Below, piece after piece: positions 32,703 to 40,786 of a DNA stretch of 64,000 nucleotides. This DNA comes from JAVBNH01 sp031551635. Its GTDB lineage: Bacteria; Bacillota; Clostridia; Oscillospirales; Acutalibacteraceae. How positions within the stretch are numbered: the stretch's first letter is position 1; the number at the start of each line of letters is the position of its first letter. The notes under the pieces are model-generated. The model had not been told where the DNA came from. It saw nothing but the letters and a program-made list of their open reading frames with translations, and did no database searches. The stretch spans positions 62,001 to 126,000 of the forward strand of contig JAVBNH010000019.1 in the NCBI GenBank assembly GCA_031551635.1, in the 5' to 3' direction. Both the position numbers and the translations under genes were made by a program.

Positions 32703-34518
32703 ATGAAGTCATTCTGTATTTTTCTGCTTGCAGATTAAACATCTGAGCATATTTGCCGCAGGATTCCATCAACTGAGAATGCGAACCCATATCGATAATC
32801 TCTCCGTTCTCGAGCATGATTATCCTGTCTGCCAAACGTGTTGTTGAAAGCCGGTGTGAAATCATCAGTATGGTTTTTTCCCTGTTCTGCTCCATCATCT
32901 GACGGTTCAGCCGATACTCGGCTATGGGGTCAAGAGCGGAGGACGGCTCATCGAGAATCATTATCTGAGCGTCACGGTATAAAGCACGGGCTATAGCGAG
33001 ACTTTGAGCCTCTCCGCCTGAGAGCTGAGTACCGTTGTCGTCGAATTCCCTTGTTAGCATGGTTTCCAAGCCGTCCTTAAGCTCTGAAAGCTTTTCTGAA
33101 AAGCCGCTCGCTTCAAGAGAATTCTTCAGTTTAATCATATTAACCTGTGCGGTGTCGGTAACAATATTTTCAAGAACATTAGCCGCAAACAGCTGATAAT
33201 CCTGAAAAACGGTAGAAAATTTCTTTCTGTACTGCTCCAAATCAAAGCTGCGGATATCCATACCGTTATAAAGTATTTCGCCCTCGTCCGGGTCATAAAG
33301 ACGCATAAGCAGCTTAACCAGTGTTGTTTTTCCCGCACCGTTGTAACCCACAAGCGCGATACGTTCACTGCTTTTTATTGTGAGGTTTATATTTTTAAGC
33401 ACCAATTCACCCTTATAGGAAAAGCTGACATTGCGTAAAGTCAGGCTTTCAAAGCATTCGGGAATCTCTAGCGGGTTTTCGGGTGAGGTGACAATTGTTT
33501 GCCGGGAGAGAAAATTGTGAATTTTTTCTATATAAAGACTGTTTTCTTGAAACTGTGGGATAGCCTCTGTTATGTCAGAAAAACTCCAGAAGGTCATCTG
33601 GGCGGCGTTAAAAAGCATAACCAACTCGCTGTAAGCAAACACATGCTTAACAATGGTTTTGTAGAGCAAATACAATAAATATATACCTTGAATCGGCAAG
33701 TCATAAATGCAGAAACCGATTACCGCATCAAGAAAGGCTATTTTGCGGGTGTGTAGCTTAGCTTCATTTTCCAATTGCTTTACAGAATCGTTAAAATCCT
33801 TATACAGTCTCCCTTTAACATTGTTCAGTCGAATTTCTTTCGCATGGTCAGCAAGATAAAACACCCGGGCTATATAATCACGCCTGCGTTCGTGCGGCTT
33901 CATTTTTTCCGCAAGCTTAAGTCTCAGCCGAATAATCAATTTATTCAGAAAATAACTGGCAATCATTGCAAGCGTAATAATTAAAATTCCGACCCAGTCA
34001 TGTGAAGCCATGTAAGCGACAGACAGTAAAAGTCCCGCCAGAGCGGCAAGAAGCATTGACACGCTTTCAAAAACCTTTCCCACGCGCTTGCTCGCCTCAC
34101 TCATCGCCCAGACAAAATCATTAAAAAAATCGGGGTCGTCATAGCATGAAATATCCATGGAGACCGCTTTTTCATAAAGGATTTGTCTCAGGCGGCGGTA
34201 AATTTTTTCCTCTGCCTTTGGCTGGATTTTATTTTCAATCCACTGCACATAAACCTGTTCTGTGAGAATGAGTACAATTAAGGTGCTTAAAATTAGCCAA
34301 AAAACACCGCGAAAAGGCTTATGCTGTTCAACCGCGGCTATAATAAATCCCAGCATCACAACCCTTTCCCAATACACTGCTACCCGGTTTTTTACAGAAT
34401 TAAAAAGACTGTGGAAAGCAAAGAGAGGAGCTTCGCGGAATGCGATTTTCATTATAAAAAGATGATTTTGTATTATTCGCCGCCATGAAGTGTCTTTGTT
34501 TTTAATTTTACTTTTCAT
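32701..34518 (-). CDS. ABC exporter half-transporter, canonical ATPase subunit
   Basis: 605 residues: an exporter-type membrane domain (six hydrophobic segments, ~1-330) followed by an ATPase domain with Walker A VGYNGAGKTTLV, signature LSGGEAQSLAIARA, Walker B IMILDEPSSALDP and H-loop MISHRLSTT. All ATPase residues are intact. ATG 34518 follows AGAAGGAAG and overlaps the TGA of the gene upstream (ATGA), so the two half-transporters are made together, as in heterodimeric exporters such as BmrCD. Substrate could be a drug or a peptide. Confidence 0.93.
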   Translation of the reverse strand: MKSKIKNKDTSWRRIIQNHLFIMKIAFREAPLFAFHSLFNSVKNRVAVYWERVVMLGFIIAAVEQHKPFRGVFWLILSTLIVLILTEQVYVQWIENKIQPKAEEKIYRRLRQILYEKAVSMDISCYDDPDFFNDFVWAMSEASKRVGKVFESVSMLLAALAGLLLSVAYMASHDWVGILIITLAMIASYFLNKLIIRLRLKLAEKMKPHERRRDYIARVFYLADHAKEIRLNNVKGRLYKDFNDSVKQLENEAKLHTRKIAFLDAVIGFCIYDLPIQGIYLLYLLYKTIVKHVFAYSELVMLFNAAQMTFWSFSDITEAIPQFQENSLYIEKIHNFLSRQTIVTSPENPLEIPECFESLTLRNVSFSYKGELVLKNINLTIKSSERIALVGYNGAGKTTLVKLLMRLYDPDEGEILYNGMDIRSFDLEQYRKKFSTVFQDYQLFAANVLENIVTDTAQVNMIKLKNSLEASGFSEKLSELKDGLETMLTREFDDNGTQLSGGEAQSLAIARALYRDAQIMILDEPSSALDPIAEYRLNRQMMEQNREKTILMISHRLSTTRLADRIIMLENGEIIDMGSHSQLMESCGKYAQMFNLQAEKYRMTS

Positions 34519-35747
34519 ACTTCCTTCTCTTTCCAATCAAGCAAGTAATTTTCCGCCTGAGTGCGAAACATATCCGCATATGAACCGTTTAAAATCATCA
34601 GGCTTCGATGGTCACCCTGTTCGGAGATATGACCGTTTTCCAAAAGATAGATATTATCTGCCATAGCGGCTGTAGACATCCTGTGGGAAATAAAAACAGA
34701 AATTTTCCCCTCGCACAGCCTTGTAAAATTATTGTACATCTTATACTCCGCGACAGGGTCAAGCGCTGAGGACGGCTCATCAAGGATTAGTATATTGCTT
34801 TTTTTGGCGAATGCACGGGAAATTGCCAGTTTCTGGCTTTCACCGATTGATAAGCTTATACCCTCATCGTCAAATTCCCGTGTCATAATTGTCTTATCCC
34901 TGTGCGGAAGCGTCTCGATTTTTTCGAGTATGCCGCTTTGCTCAAGGGCCTCCCGTACCGACTGCTCCGGCTCACCCTTTGGCTTATTACCCAGAAGAAC
35001 ATTATCGTAGACACTCATTGAAAACAACTGAAAATCCTGAAAGGTTGAGGCTATAACACGCCTGTAAGCAGCCAGCTCAAACTTCCGTATATCCGTGCCG
35101 TCAAGCAAAATTACACCTTCGTCAGGGTCATAAAGACGCATAAGCAGCTTGACTAAGGTAGTTTTACCCGAGCCGTTATGACCGACAAGCGAAACAATTT
35201 TATCTCTCTCAAGAGTTATAGAAATATTACTCAACACATTTTTTTTACTGCCGGGATAAGAAAAACTGACCTCACGCAGTTCAAGCTTCTTTGGAAACTC
35301 CGGAACCGGTAATCCGGGTTGATTCTCCGGTATTTTCTCTTTATATTCTAAAAACGTTTTAAGATTATCAACATATAAAGCATTTTTCAAGCTATCAGTA
35401 AGATTGCCTGTAAAGCCTATTACCATCCATGTGACAGTGTTAACCGCGCTGTTAATTACAATAAAGTCCGCAAGCGTTATGCTCTTACGAACCATCATCA
35501 GGTAAGAGCCTACCAGCCAGATGCCCTCGTACATAAGGGGAAAAGCAAAGGTGTTACGCAGGGTCATATAGATAAAATGCTTTTTCCAAAAACGGTTTGC
35601 TTCATTGATATTACCCTCCATACCCCTTTCATAATTTTTAAATAAAACAGAAAAAATATTTGTCAGACGAAGCTCCTTGGCAAATTTTTGCAAATATACT
35701 GCGCGGTTTACATAATCCTGCGCGCGTTTGTGCGGAACCTGAGCCAT
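34515..35747 (-). CDS. ABC exporter half-transporter, C-terminal part (split by in-frame TAG)
   Basis: 410 residues from ATG 35747: the last membrane helices plus a full ATPase domain with Walker A VGHNGSGKTTLV, Walker B ILILDEPSSALDP, H-loop ISHRMSTAA, but a degenerate signature LSIGESQKLAISRA. Degeneration of one site fits a heterodimer with the 32701 subunit. The frame upstream is continuous with the 35754-36356 ORF except for one TAG at 35754-35756, three codons before this ATG. The whole would be a ~615-residue exporter. Either a nonsense mutation has killed it or the two halves are translated separately; no good ribosome site precedes 35747. Confidence 0.85.
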   Translation of the reverse strand: MAQVPHKRAQDYVNRAVYLQKFAKELRLTNIFSVLFKNYERGMEGNINEANRFWKKHFIYMTLRNTFAFPLMYEGIWLVGSYLMMVRKSITLADFIVINSAVNTVTWMVIGFTGNLTDSLKNALYVDNLKTFLEYKEKIPENQPGLPVPEFPKKLELREVSFSYPGSKKNVLSNISITLERDKIVSLVGHNGSGKTTLVKLLMRLYDPDEGVILLDGTDIRKFELAAYRRVIASTFQDFQLFSMSVYDNVLLGNKPKGEPEQSVREALEQSGILEKIETLPHRDKTIMTREFDDEGISLSIGESQKLAISRAFAKKSNILILDEPSSALDPVAEYKMYNNFTRLCEGKISVFISHRMSTAAMADNIYLLENGHISEQGDHRSLMILNGSYADMFRTQAENYLLDWKEKEV

Positions 35748-35753
35748 ACTACG

Positions 35754-36356
35754 CTAAAAGCTGACTTTTGAAGAGAGCCGCCCGAATAAAAGAATTGAAA
35801 GCGCCGGAATCATAGCAATCAAGCCGATAATAGGGCTTATTTTTAAAAGCCAGACAACAACAACGATAATACTTAAAATATTGCTGAGAATATCAGCACA
35901 TTTTTCAAGAACATCCTGCGATTTTTCCACAAGCTCGCTCGCAGCTTTTGTATAGCTGTTAAAAAATTCTGTATTATCATAGCAGCCCATATCAACATTT
36001 CCCGCTTTTTCAAAAAGCATTAAATACAGTTCCCGGATAATCCTCTGGTCACTAATGAGACTGTAACGGTCATAATGCCATGACGAATATGCTTCTCTAA
36101 GCAAACTCAGCATAAGAGCAAATATTAAAAATATAACCGCTTCGCTAAAACTCCTGTCAAGCTTGCCTGAACCGAAAAAATACTGCATAAAAATGAGCGA
36201 ACTGAAAACCCATACACCTGTTATTATAAATCTGACGATAAACTGCGATATAACGCGTCCCGGAGCAATTTTCCATAAAACACTTAAAAGATATATATTG
36301 TTTTTTACCGGATGCCTGCTGCGTTCAGGTTTTTCTTTTCTATTTTTCTCTTTCAA
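35754..36356 (-). CDS. ABC exporter half-transporter, N-terminal membrane part (ends at in-frame TAG)
   Basis: 200 residues covering the first four or so membrane segments of the same exporter (IVRFIITGVWVFSSLIFMQYF; ILSIIVVVVWLLKISPIIGL). TTG 36356 is the likely start, 8 bp after AGGGG; an upstream GTG at 36392 lies inside the leader hairpin. It ends GRLSSKVSF at TAG; reading through gives RSMAQVPHKRAQDY, the start of the next ORF, in the same frame. TAG is the stop of several other genes here, so recoding is unlikely. Confidence 0.8.
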   Translation of the reverse strand: MKEKNRKEKPERSRHPVKNNIYLLSVLWKIAPGRVISQFIVRFIITGVWVFSSLIFMQYFFGSGKLDRSFSEAVIFLIFALMLSLLREAYSSWHYDRYSLISDQRIIRELYLMLFEKAGNVDMGCYDNTEFFNSYTKAASELVEKSQDVLEKCADILSNILSIIVVVVWLLKISPIIGLIAMIPALSILLFGRLSSKVSF

Positions 36357-36385
36357 AATAGCAGCCCCTATATTTTTAATAAATG

Positions 36386-36424
36386 ATAACACAGCGTCTC
36401 CGTTTTGCGGAAACGCTGTGTTAT
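36386..36424 (-). promoter_or_regulatory. Long leader hairpin (attenuator candidate)
   Basis: A 17-bp stem (36386-36402 with 36408-36424, one mismatch) around a 5-base loop. On the transcript it lies between the 18-codon ORF and the exporter genes. There is no clear U run after it. A smaller stem, TAGGAA/TTCCTA, just before it (36433-36452) includes the stop codon of the small ORF. Confidence 0.75.
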
Positions 36425-36449
36425 CGGCGTATTTAGGAAAAAATTATTC

Positions 36450-36506
36450 CTATACAACAGCGGACAAAACGAATCCTTTGGATTGCTTTTTAAACATATT
36501 GGTCAT
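36450..36506 (-). CDS. 18-residue leader or precursor peptide
   Basis: MTNMFKKQSKGFVLSAVV, then TAG. The ATG (36506) has an excellent GGAGG site 8 bp ahead and the ORF is the first thing on a transcript from a perfect TTGACA-N17-TATAAT promoter. The peptide has a basic N-terminal half and a hydrophobic C-terminal half. Its stop codon lies in a small hairpin, a long hairpin follows, then a heterodimeric ABC exporter. Two readings fit: a regulatory leader peptide, as in bmrB-bmrCD of Bacillus subtilis, where ribosome stalling controls exporter expression; or a small exported signal/bacteriocin-type peptide carried by the exporter. I recognise no homologue. Confidence 0.7.
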   Translation of the reverse strand: MTNMFKKQSKGFVLSAVV

Positions 36507-36536
36507 ATTGTCCGCCTCCTTTTTTTATTTAGCATA

Positions 36537-36565
36537 ATTATATAAGACAAATCTTTTACTGTCAA
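36537..36565 (-). promoter_or_regulatory. Perfect consensus promoter TTGACA-N17-TATAAT
   Basis: On the minus strand, -35 is 36565-36560 and -10 is 36542-36537, spacer 17 bp, upstream of the 18-codon ORF. An exact consensus would give high basal transcription, which favours control by attenuation downstream. Confidence 0.88.
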
Positions 36566-36669
36566 GCAATATTTTTATTTTTCAATAAATTTTTTAAAAG
36601 AATTGTATTTTGTTTCACTATATGTTAGAATTATTTCAAGAATATTTTGATAAAGCGGGAGGATTTATT

Positions 36670-37578
36670 ATGTGGCAAAAATTTGTCGGCGTTTTTACTT
36701 TTTTGATCAGCTTTATTAATGCGGCGTTTGGGCTTGGAGGCACTAAAATCAATGAACTGCCGGGCAATATTGTGAGGTATTCCGATATCTCCTACGGTAT
36801 ACATTCAGTGCAGAAATTCGACATCTATTACCCCGACAAACCGGAAAATCTCGAGGAGGGCATAGGCGCGTTTATCATTATTCACGGCGGCTCATGGTCA
36901 AACGGTACAAAAGAGGAATTTTCCGCTCAGGCAATCGAAATGGCACAGAAGGGCTATATCGCAATTCCGATTAATTACAGGCTTTTCCAGAATTTTGCCG
37001 ATTTCAATGATATGCTCGACGATATTGACGCGGTTATCGCGAAACTGAAGTCAAAAACAGAAGCCGACGGTGTGAAGGTCGGCAAGGTCGCTCTTTTTGG
37101 CAATTCCGCCGGAGCACATCTCTCGCTCTTATACGCCTATAAGCACCTGAACGGCACAGACACCGCCCCACCCATACCGCTTGCCTTTACTTCCGGCACA
37201 GTTCCGCCGACTGATTTTACTGATGAAGAATTTATTAAAAATGCCGATGATATAATGATTTTTGTATTTTCTTTAGTTACAGGTAAAATAATAGACAGGA
37301 ACGACATATCGAATGTTCGGGATATTATGCTTGAAAACTCCCCTCTGGCGCAGCTGAACAGCAGCTGCCCCCCGACGCTTGTCGCCTTCGGAGTAAAGGA
37401 TAAGACTGTCCCGATTTCAAACGGCAGAAGCCTTCAAGCAAAGCTAGCTGAGGTCGGCATACCCTTTGAATATTATGAGCTGCCGAACTCAGGGCATAAT
37501 CTCTCAGATAAAGCCGATAAACCTATCCTTGACGATTTTTTTGAAAACCTTTATGAGTATGCGGAGCTGTATTTTTAA
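36670..37578 (+). CDS. Alpha/beta hydrolase (esterase/lipase, BD-FAE-like)
   Basis: 302 residues from ATG 36670 (GGGAGGATTTATT site). N-terminal hydrophobic stretch FVGVFTFLISFINAAFG may export or anchor it. Oxyanion motif IIHGGSWSNGT (HGG), nucleophile GNSAGAHLSLLYAY (GxSxG), acid in FGVKDKTVPIS and His in PNSGHNLS. This is the carbohydrate esterase/BD-FAE type that de-esterifies acylated sugars or xylan in many gut bacteria. No operon partner. Ends at a hairpin terminator. Confidence 0.88.
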   Translation: MWQKFVGVFTFLISFINAAFGLGGTKINELPGNIVRYSDISYGIHSVQKFDIYYPDKPENLEEGIGAFIIIHGGSWSNGTKEEFSAQAIEMAQKGYIAIPINYRLFQNFADFNDMLDDIDAVIAKLKSKTEADGVKVGKVALFGNSAGAHLSLLYAYKHLNGTDTAPPIPLAFTSGTVPPTDFTDEEFIKNADDIMIFVFSLVTGKIIDRNDISNVRDIMLENSPLAQLNSSCPPTLVAFGVKDKTVPISNGRSLQAKLAEVGIPFEYYELPNSGHNLSDKADKPILDDFFENLYEYAELYF

Positions 37579-37615
37579 ATGCATTACTGATTTTAATTAA
37601 AAAGGTTTGTGCGAA

Positions 37616-37655
37616 ATGACGCCGAATGCAAAAGAGCATTCGGCGTCATTTAGTT
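37616..37655 (+). terminator. Intrinsic terminator after esterase gene
   Basis: atgacgccgaatgc (37616-37629), loop aaaaga, complement 37636-37649, then tta-rich sequence. 14-bp perfect stem. Confidence 0.85.
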
Positions 37656-37676
37656 AACGCTTTTTAATATGTTATT

Positions 37677-37740
37677 AACGTGGGGTTAGCTAGCCAAGCC
37701 CACAACCCAAGTCTTGTTTTTTATTGAGCTTTTAGCCCAG
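37677..37740 (+). repeat. Dispersed palindromic element, copy C1
   Basis: taacgtggggttagctagcc..., shares cacaacccaagtcttg, a T run, attgagcttttagcccag with the family; the first hairpin arm is mutated to GGGGTTAG. Tandem with C2. Confidence 0.85.
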
Positions 37741-37817
37741 TAACGTGGGTTTGGCTTGCCAAGCCCACAAGCCATGAATTGTTTTTTTATTGAGCATTCA
37801 GCCCATTAAGGTACTAA
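37741..37817 (+). repeat. Dispersed palindromic element, copy C2
   Basis: Second, complete copy directly after C1: GGGTTTGG-cttg-CCAAGCCC, T run, gagcattcagcccattaaggtacta. Lies just before the convergent TelA gene. Confidence 0.88.
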
Positions 37818-37827
37818 GGCACTAACA

Positions 37828-38976
37828 TTATTCGCTAAGCGCGGCGATTGCTGAGCCTTTTTCGAGCTTTTTGACCTGAATCTCGCCCTGCTCTGCCATT
37901 TCTCTGAAGGCTGTAATCGTCTGCTGCATCTGCGGCAGGGCTTGCCGCTTATATTCGCTGATAGAATCGAGTGCCTCCATCAAATCACTGAAGGATACCT
38001 TCAGAGTATCTATCGAAACGCCGGTTGACATCGACTGCTGCTGAATCTGTGAGCCCTGCTCCTTGAGCATTTTCGAGGTTGAGCTGATGAGGTTGTCCGT
38101 CGTCGCGTTAAGCGCTTCTATCTTTTTAAGCACAATTTTTTGGTCATACAGCGCGCTCGCAACCATTACAGCCGTGCGCAGAGCGGAAACGGTTATATTT
38201 TTCGCGCGGTCAACACCTCGCATAAGCTCTTTATTATTGCGTTGAATAATCTCCATCGCGACTATTCCCTGCTGGTTGACAACCACCATCTGCTGCATGT
38301 CCATAACTCTCTGACGCAGAGGAAAGAGTATTTCCTCCTCAATAAAGCGGATTTTATCAGCGTCCATGCCTGCTGCTCTGGCTTCTTCTATTTTCGCACT
38401 GATGCACTCATCCATCAGCATTCCCATCTCTATTTCCTTGCTGATTTTTTTTGTGATTTCGCTTAAATCCTGCTCCTCAATGGCTAGGGTTGTGTTGTCG
38501 TTTTTCAAAGTGGCTTTACCCTTTTCAAGTGACTCGACTATGTCCGCGATAACCTCTTCCGATTTTTCGTATCTGTCAAAATAACGGCGGATTGGGTTTA
38601 CAATTTTCCCGAGAACGCCGCCCTTCGCGAAATCTATAGCGCTGGGGTCAAGGTCTTTTATCTCCGTTTTCAGGTCGGCGAGGCTCTTCGAAACCTGGCT
38701 GCCCTCCTGCCCCTCCTGCGAAAGCTTGCCGACTGTGACCTTCAGCAGCGAATTTTTTGAGGAGGATTTACCAATTGAATCCATGCCGAATGAATCAATC
38801 GAAACAGTGAGCTTATTTTTTTCTGTGAGTGAATTAAGGTCGAGATTCATTATTTCCTGAGCGTTCTGCTCTGCCTGAGCACGCAGCTTTTCAGTCTCCT
38901 GTGAAACAGGTTTTACCTCTTCCATTACCTGAATAGCAAGTTCCTTTTCGTTTGGTATCTCCATTGAAAATGCCAT
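37828..38976 (-). CDS. TelA-family protein
   Basis: 382 residues from ATG 38976 (GAAGGG site); an ATG 9 bp upstream is also in frame. All-helical protein matching the toxic-anion-resistance TelA family: VNPIRRYFDRYEKSEEVI, ALRTAVMVASALYDQKIVLKKI and a C-terminal coiled region. TelA/KlaA proteins are linked to tellurite tolerance and, in Firmicutes, to envelope stress, though the mechanism is unclear. Third gene of an operon behind a VWA protein and a membrane coiled-coil protein, a recurring trio in clostridia. Confidence 0.9.
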   Translation of the reverse strand: MAFSMEIPNEKELAIQVMEEVKPVSQETEKLRAQAEQNAQEIMNLDLNSLTEKNKLTVSIDSFGMDSIGKSSSKNSLLKVTVGKLSQEGQEGSQVSKSLADLKTEIKDLDPSAIDFAKGGVLGKIVNPIRRYFDRYEKSEEVIADIVESLEKGKATLKNDNTTLAIEEQDLSEITKKISKEIEMGMLMDECISAKIEEARAAGMDADKIRFIEEEILFPLRQRVMDMQQMVVVNQQGIVAMEIIQRNNKELMRGVDRAKNITVSALRTAVMVASALYDQKIVLKKIEALNATTDNLISSTSKMLKEQGSQIQQQSMSTGVSIDTLKVSFSDLMEALDSISEYKRQALPQMQQTITAFREMAEQGEIQVKKLEKGSAIAALSE

Positions 38977-39012
38977 AATATTCATCCCTTCATTTTTAAT
39001 ACAATTTCGAAG

Positions 39013-39047
39013 TATCTAGCGTCTAGCGTCTAGCATCTAGCGTCTAA
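39013..39047. repeat. Heptamer array (CATCTAG/CGTCTAG)
   Basis: Five units: tatctag, cgtctag, cgtctag, catctag, cgtctaa. Starts two bases after the TGA stop of the VWA gene and lies between two genes of one operon. Confidence 0.9.
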
Positions 39048-39049
39048 AC

Positions 39050-40756
39050 TCACATCTCCGCGTTAAACAGACTTTGAATCTTGTAGATAACGTCGTCCGT
39101 GTCCGCGTTTATACTCGCCGCCTCGTTGATGTCCGAAACGGTCTTGAGCGCCGCGATGTCCGCGTTGTAGCCAATGGTATAAACAGGAACCCTCAAGCCC
39201 TCGATAACAGCGCTCGTATCCTCAAGCCCGTTGCCGCGATTAGTTTCGCCGTCCGTCAGCACGAAAATCATCAGCTTCGCGTCCGCGTTTGTCTGCTTCG
39301 CTTCAAGCAGCAGCTTTTCCGCGACGATAATGGCGTCAAACATCGCAGTGTTGCCGCCGGCGCTCATGCCGTTCACCGCACCGGTGAAGTAAGCGCGTTG
39401 ATTTATGTCAAATTTCCCTATCGGAAGAGCGATATTAACATCATCAGAAAAAGTCACAAGACCGACTGAGCAGTCATTATTTATGTATTTAGAGCCGGTC
39501 AGAAGCGACTGCTTAAGGCGCGTCATAGCCTCACCGCTCATACTGCCGGAGGTGTCGGCGACAAAAACCGAAATTATATCCCTCGCGCCTGCCTTTTTTT
39601 CCTTCCAAAGACCCTGAGCCTGAGTTAAATTCTTACCGCTGATATTCGCGATTGAAGGCTGATAGGCGTCAAAGCCGCCGAAGCCGTATCTATTGCCCGC
39701 CGATTGATTCTCTGCTGTTTTGCAAAAAGCGACAAACTGAGTGAGAATCTGAGTTTTAACCGCCGACAGGTCACCGAGGGCATATACCGGGCTGTCATGC
39801 CTCACGCCGAAGGGTGTAAAAATATAGTCGTTTTTCAAGTCGGGCGAATTCATAAACTGCTGATACTCAAAAACAAAGCCGTCAAGCACGCCGGAGCTAG
39901 CGGAATCCTTCATCTGCAATGTTGTATAGGCTGTATACGGCACATTTGACTGAAATTGTTCAAAAGCCTGTTTCGCCGTATCGCTGAAGGGGTTCGCGTT
40001 GTCAAAGGTGTAGAGTGTCGAGATGAGGAAGTTTGCGCCGGTTGAGCTTGCGAATGGATTGGTGTATCCCATTGCTATCTCGCCCGCGGACACTGCTTCT
40101 ATGACATTTTTCAGGCTGACTTCACCGTATTTATCGATAATCTGCTGGTTCTTCGTCTTTGAGAGAACGATTCCCGCGACATTGCCGATGAGTTTTTTCT
40201 CAACTAGAGTTGTTTTCACGCCGGAAGCTATCAGCATATCGCCCCAAAGCTCATTTGAGGGTGAAAAAACATCGGGCATATATTTCCCTGATGTAATATA
40301 ATCCATACCGAGTCCTGATGCGATTCCCCTGACGCTGACCGAAACACTCTCGCCGTTCACCTTAGCACCTGACTTGTTAAAAGCCTCCGCCATATCGACA
40401 AGCCAGCGGTCAAAATCCCCGGCTTTGTTGGTCACGGTAGCCTTTTCGGTAGATGAAAAAATCTCTATAAAGCTCGATGTATTCGCCTTTACCTGCTCCG
40501 GATATTTTGAAATGTCCGGCAGTGCTTCCTTCATGTCAGCCTTTGCGAGGTCAACATTACCCTTGACCGGGGTTAAAGTGCTGACTTTTATAGCAGAATA
40601 AAGGTTCTCCAGCAGCTGTTCTGCGGACACCGCCTTGCCCGGGAGGGTCGTCTCCTGTCCCGGGTCTTTTTCGCCCAGGAATGCCTTTGATGAATATAAT
40701 ATTGCAAAAATCGCGACAGCGATAACGGCGAAAACTATAACGGTCTTCTTTTTCAC
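39050..40756 (-). CDS. Membrane-anchored VWA protein with substrate-binding-like domain
   Basis: 568 residues from GTG 40756 (GGGAG, 8 bp spacing; ATG 40762 is too close to the site). N-terminal helix VIVFAVIAVAIFAILY anchors it outside. Residues ~40-370 resemble an extracellular solute-binding domain (ISKYPEQVKAN; YGFGGFDAYQPS). The VWA domain has an intact MIDAS, VADTSGSMSG (DxSxS at about residue 401), plus FVLTDGETNRG. It would bind a metal-dependent ligand at the surface. Operon with TelA and the gene upstream; the three probably form an envelope complex. A heptamer array follows its stop. Confidence 0.88.
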   Translation of the reverse strand: MKKKTVIVFAVIAVAIFAILYSSKAFLGEKDPGQETTLPGKAVSAEQLLENLYSAIKVSTLTPVKGNVDLAKADMKEALPDISKYPEQVKANTSSFIEIFSSTEKATVTNKAGDFDRWLVDMAEAFNKSGAKVNGESVSVSVRGIASGLGMDYITSGKYMPDVFSPSNELWGDMLIASGVKTTLVEKKLIGNVAGIVLSKTKNQQIIDKYGEVSLKNVIEAVSAGEIAMGYTNPFASSTGANFLISTLYTFDNANPFSDTAKQAFEQFQSNVPYTAYTTLQMKDSASSGVLDGFVFEYQQFMNSPDLKNDYIFTPFGVRHDSPVYALGDLSAVKTQILTQFVAFCKTAENQSAGNRYGFGGFDAYQPSIANISGKNLTQAQGLWKEKKAGARDIISVFVADTSGSMSGEAMTRLKQSLLTGSKYINNDCSVGLVTFSDDVNIALPIGKFDINQRAYFTGAVNGMSAGGNTAMFDAIIVAEKLLLEAKQTNADAKLMIFVLTDGETNRGNGLEDTSAVIEGLRVPVYTIGYNADIAALKTVSDINEAASINADTDDVIYKIQSLFNAEM

Positions 40757-40786
40757 AATCATTACTCCCTGTTTATTTCACTAAAT

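Noticed and set aside
35754..35756. TAG as a recoded sense codon (pyrrolysine or other)
   Set aside because: Several other genes in the window end at TAG, so it is used as a stop; no pyl gene or suppressor tRNA is visible.
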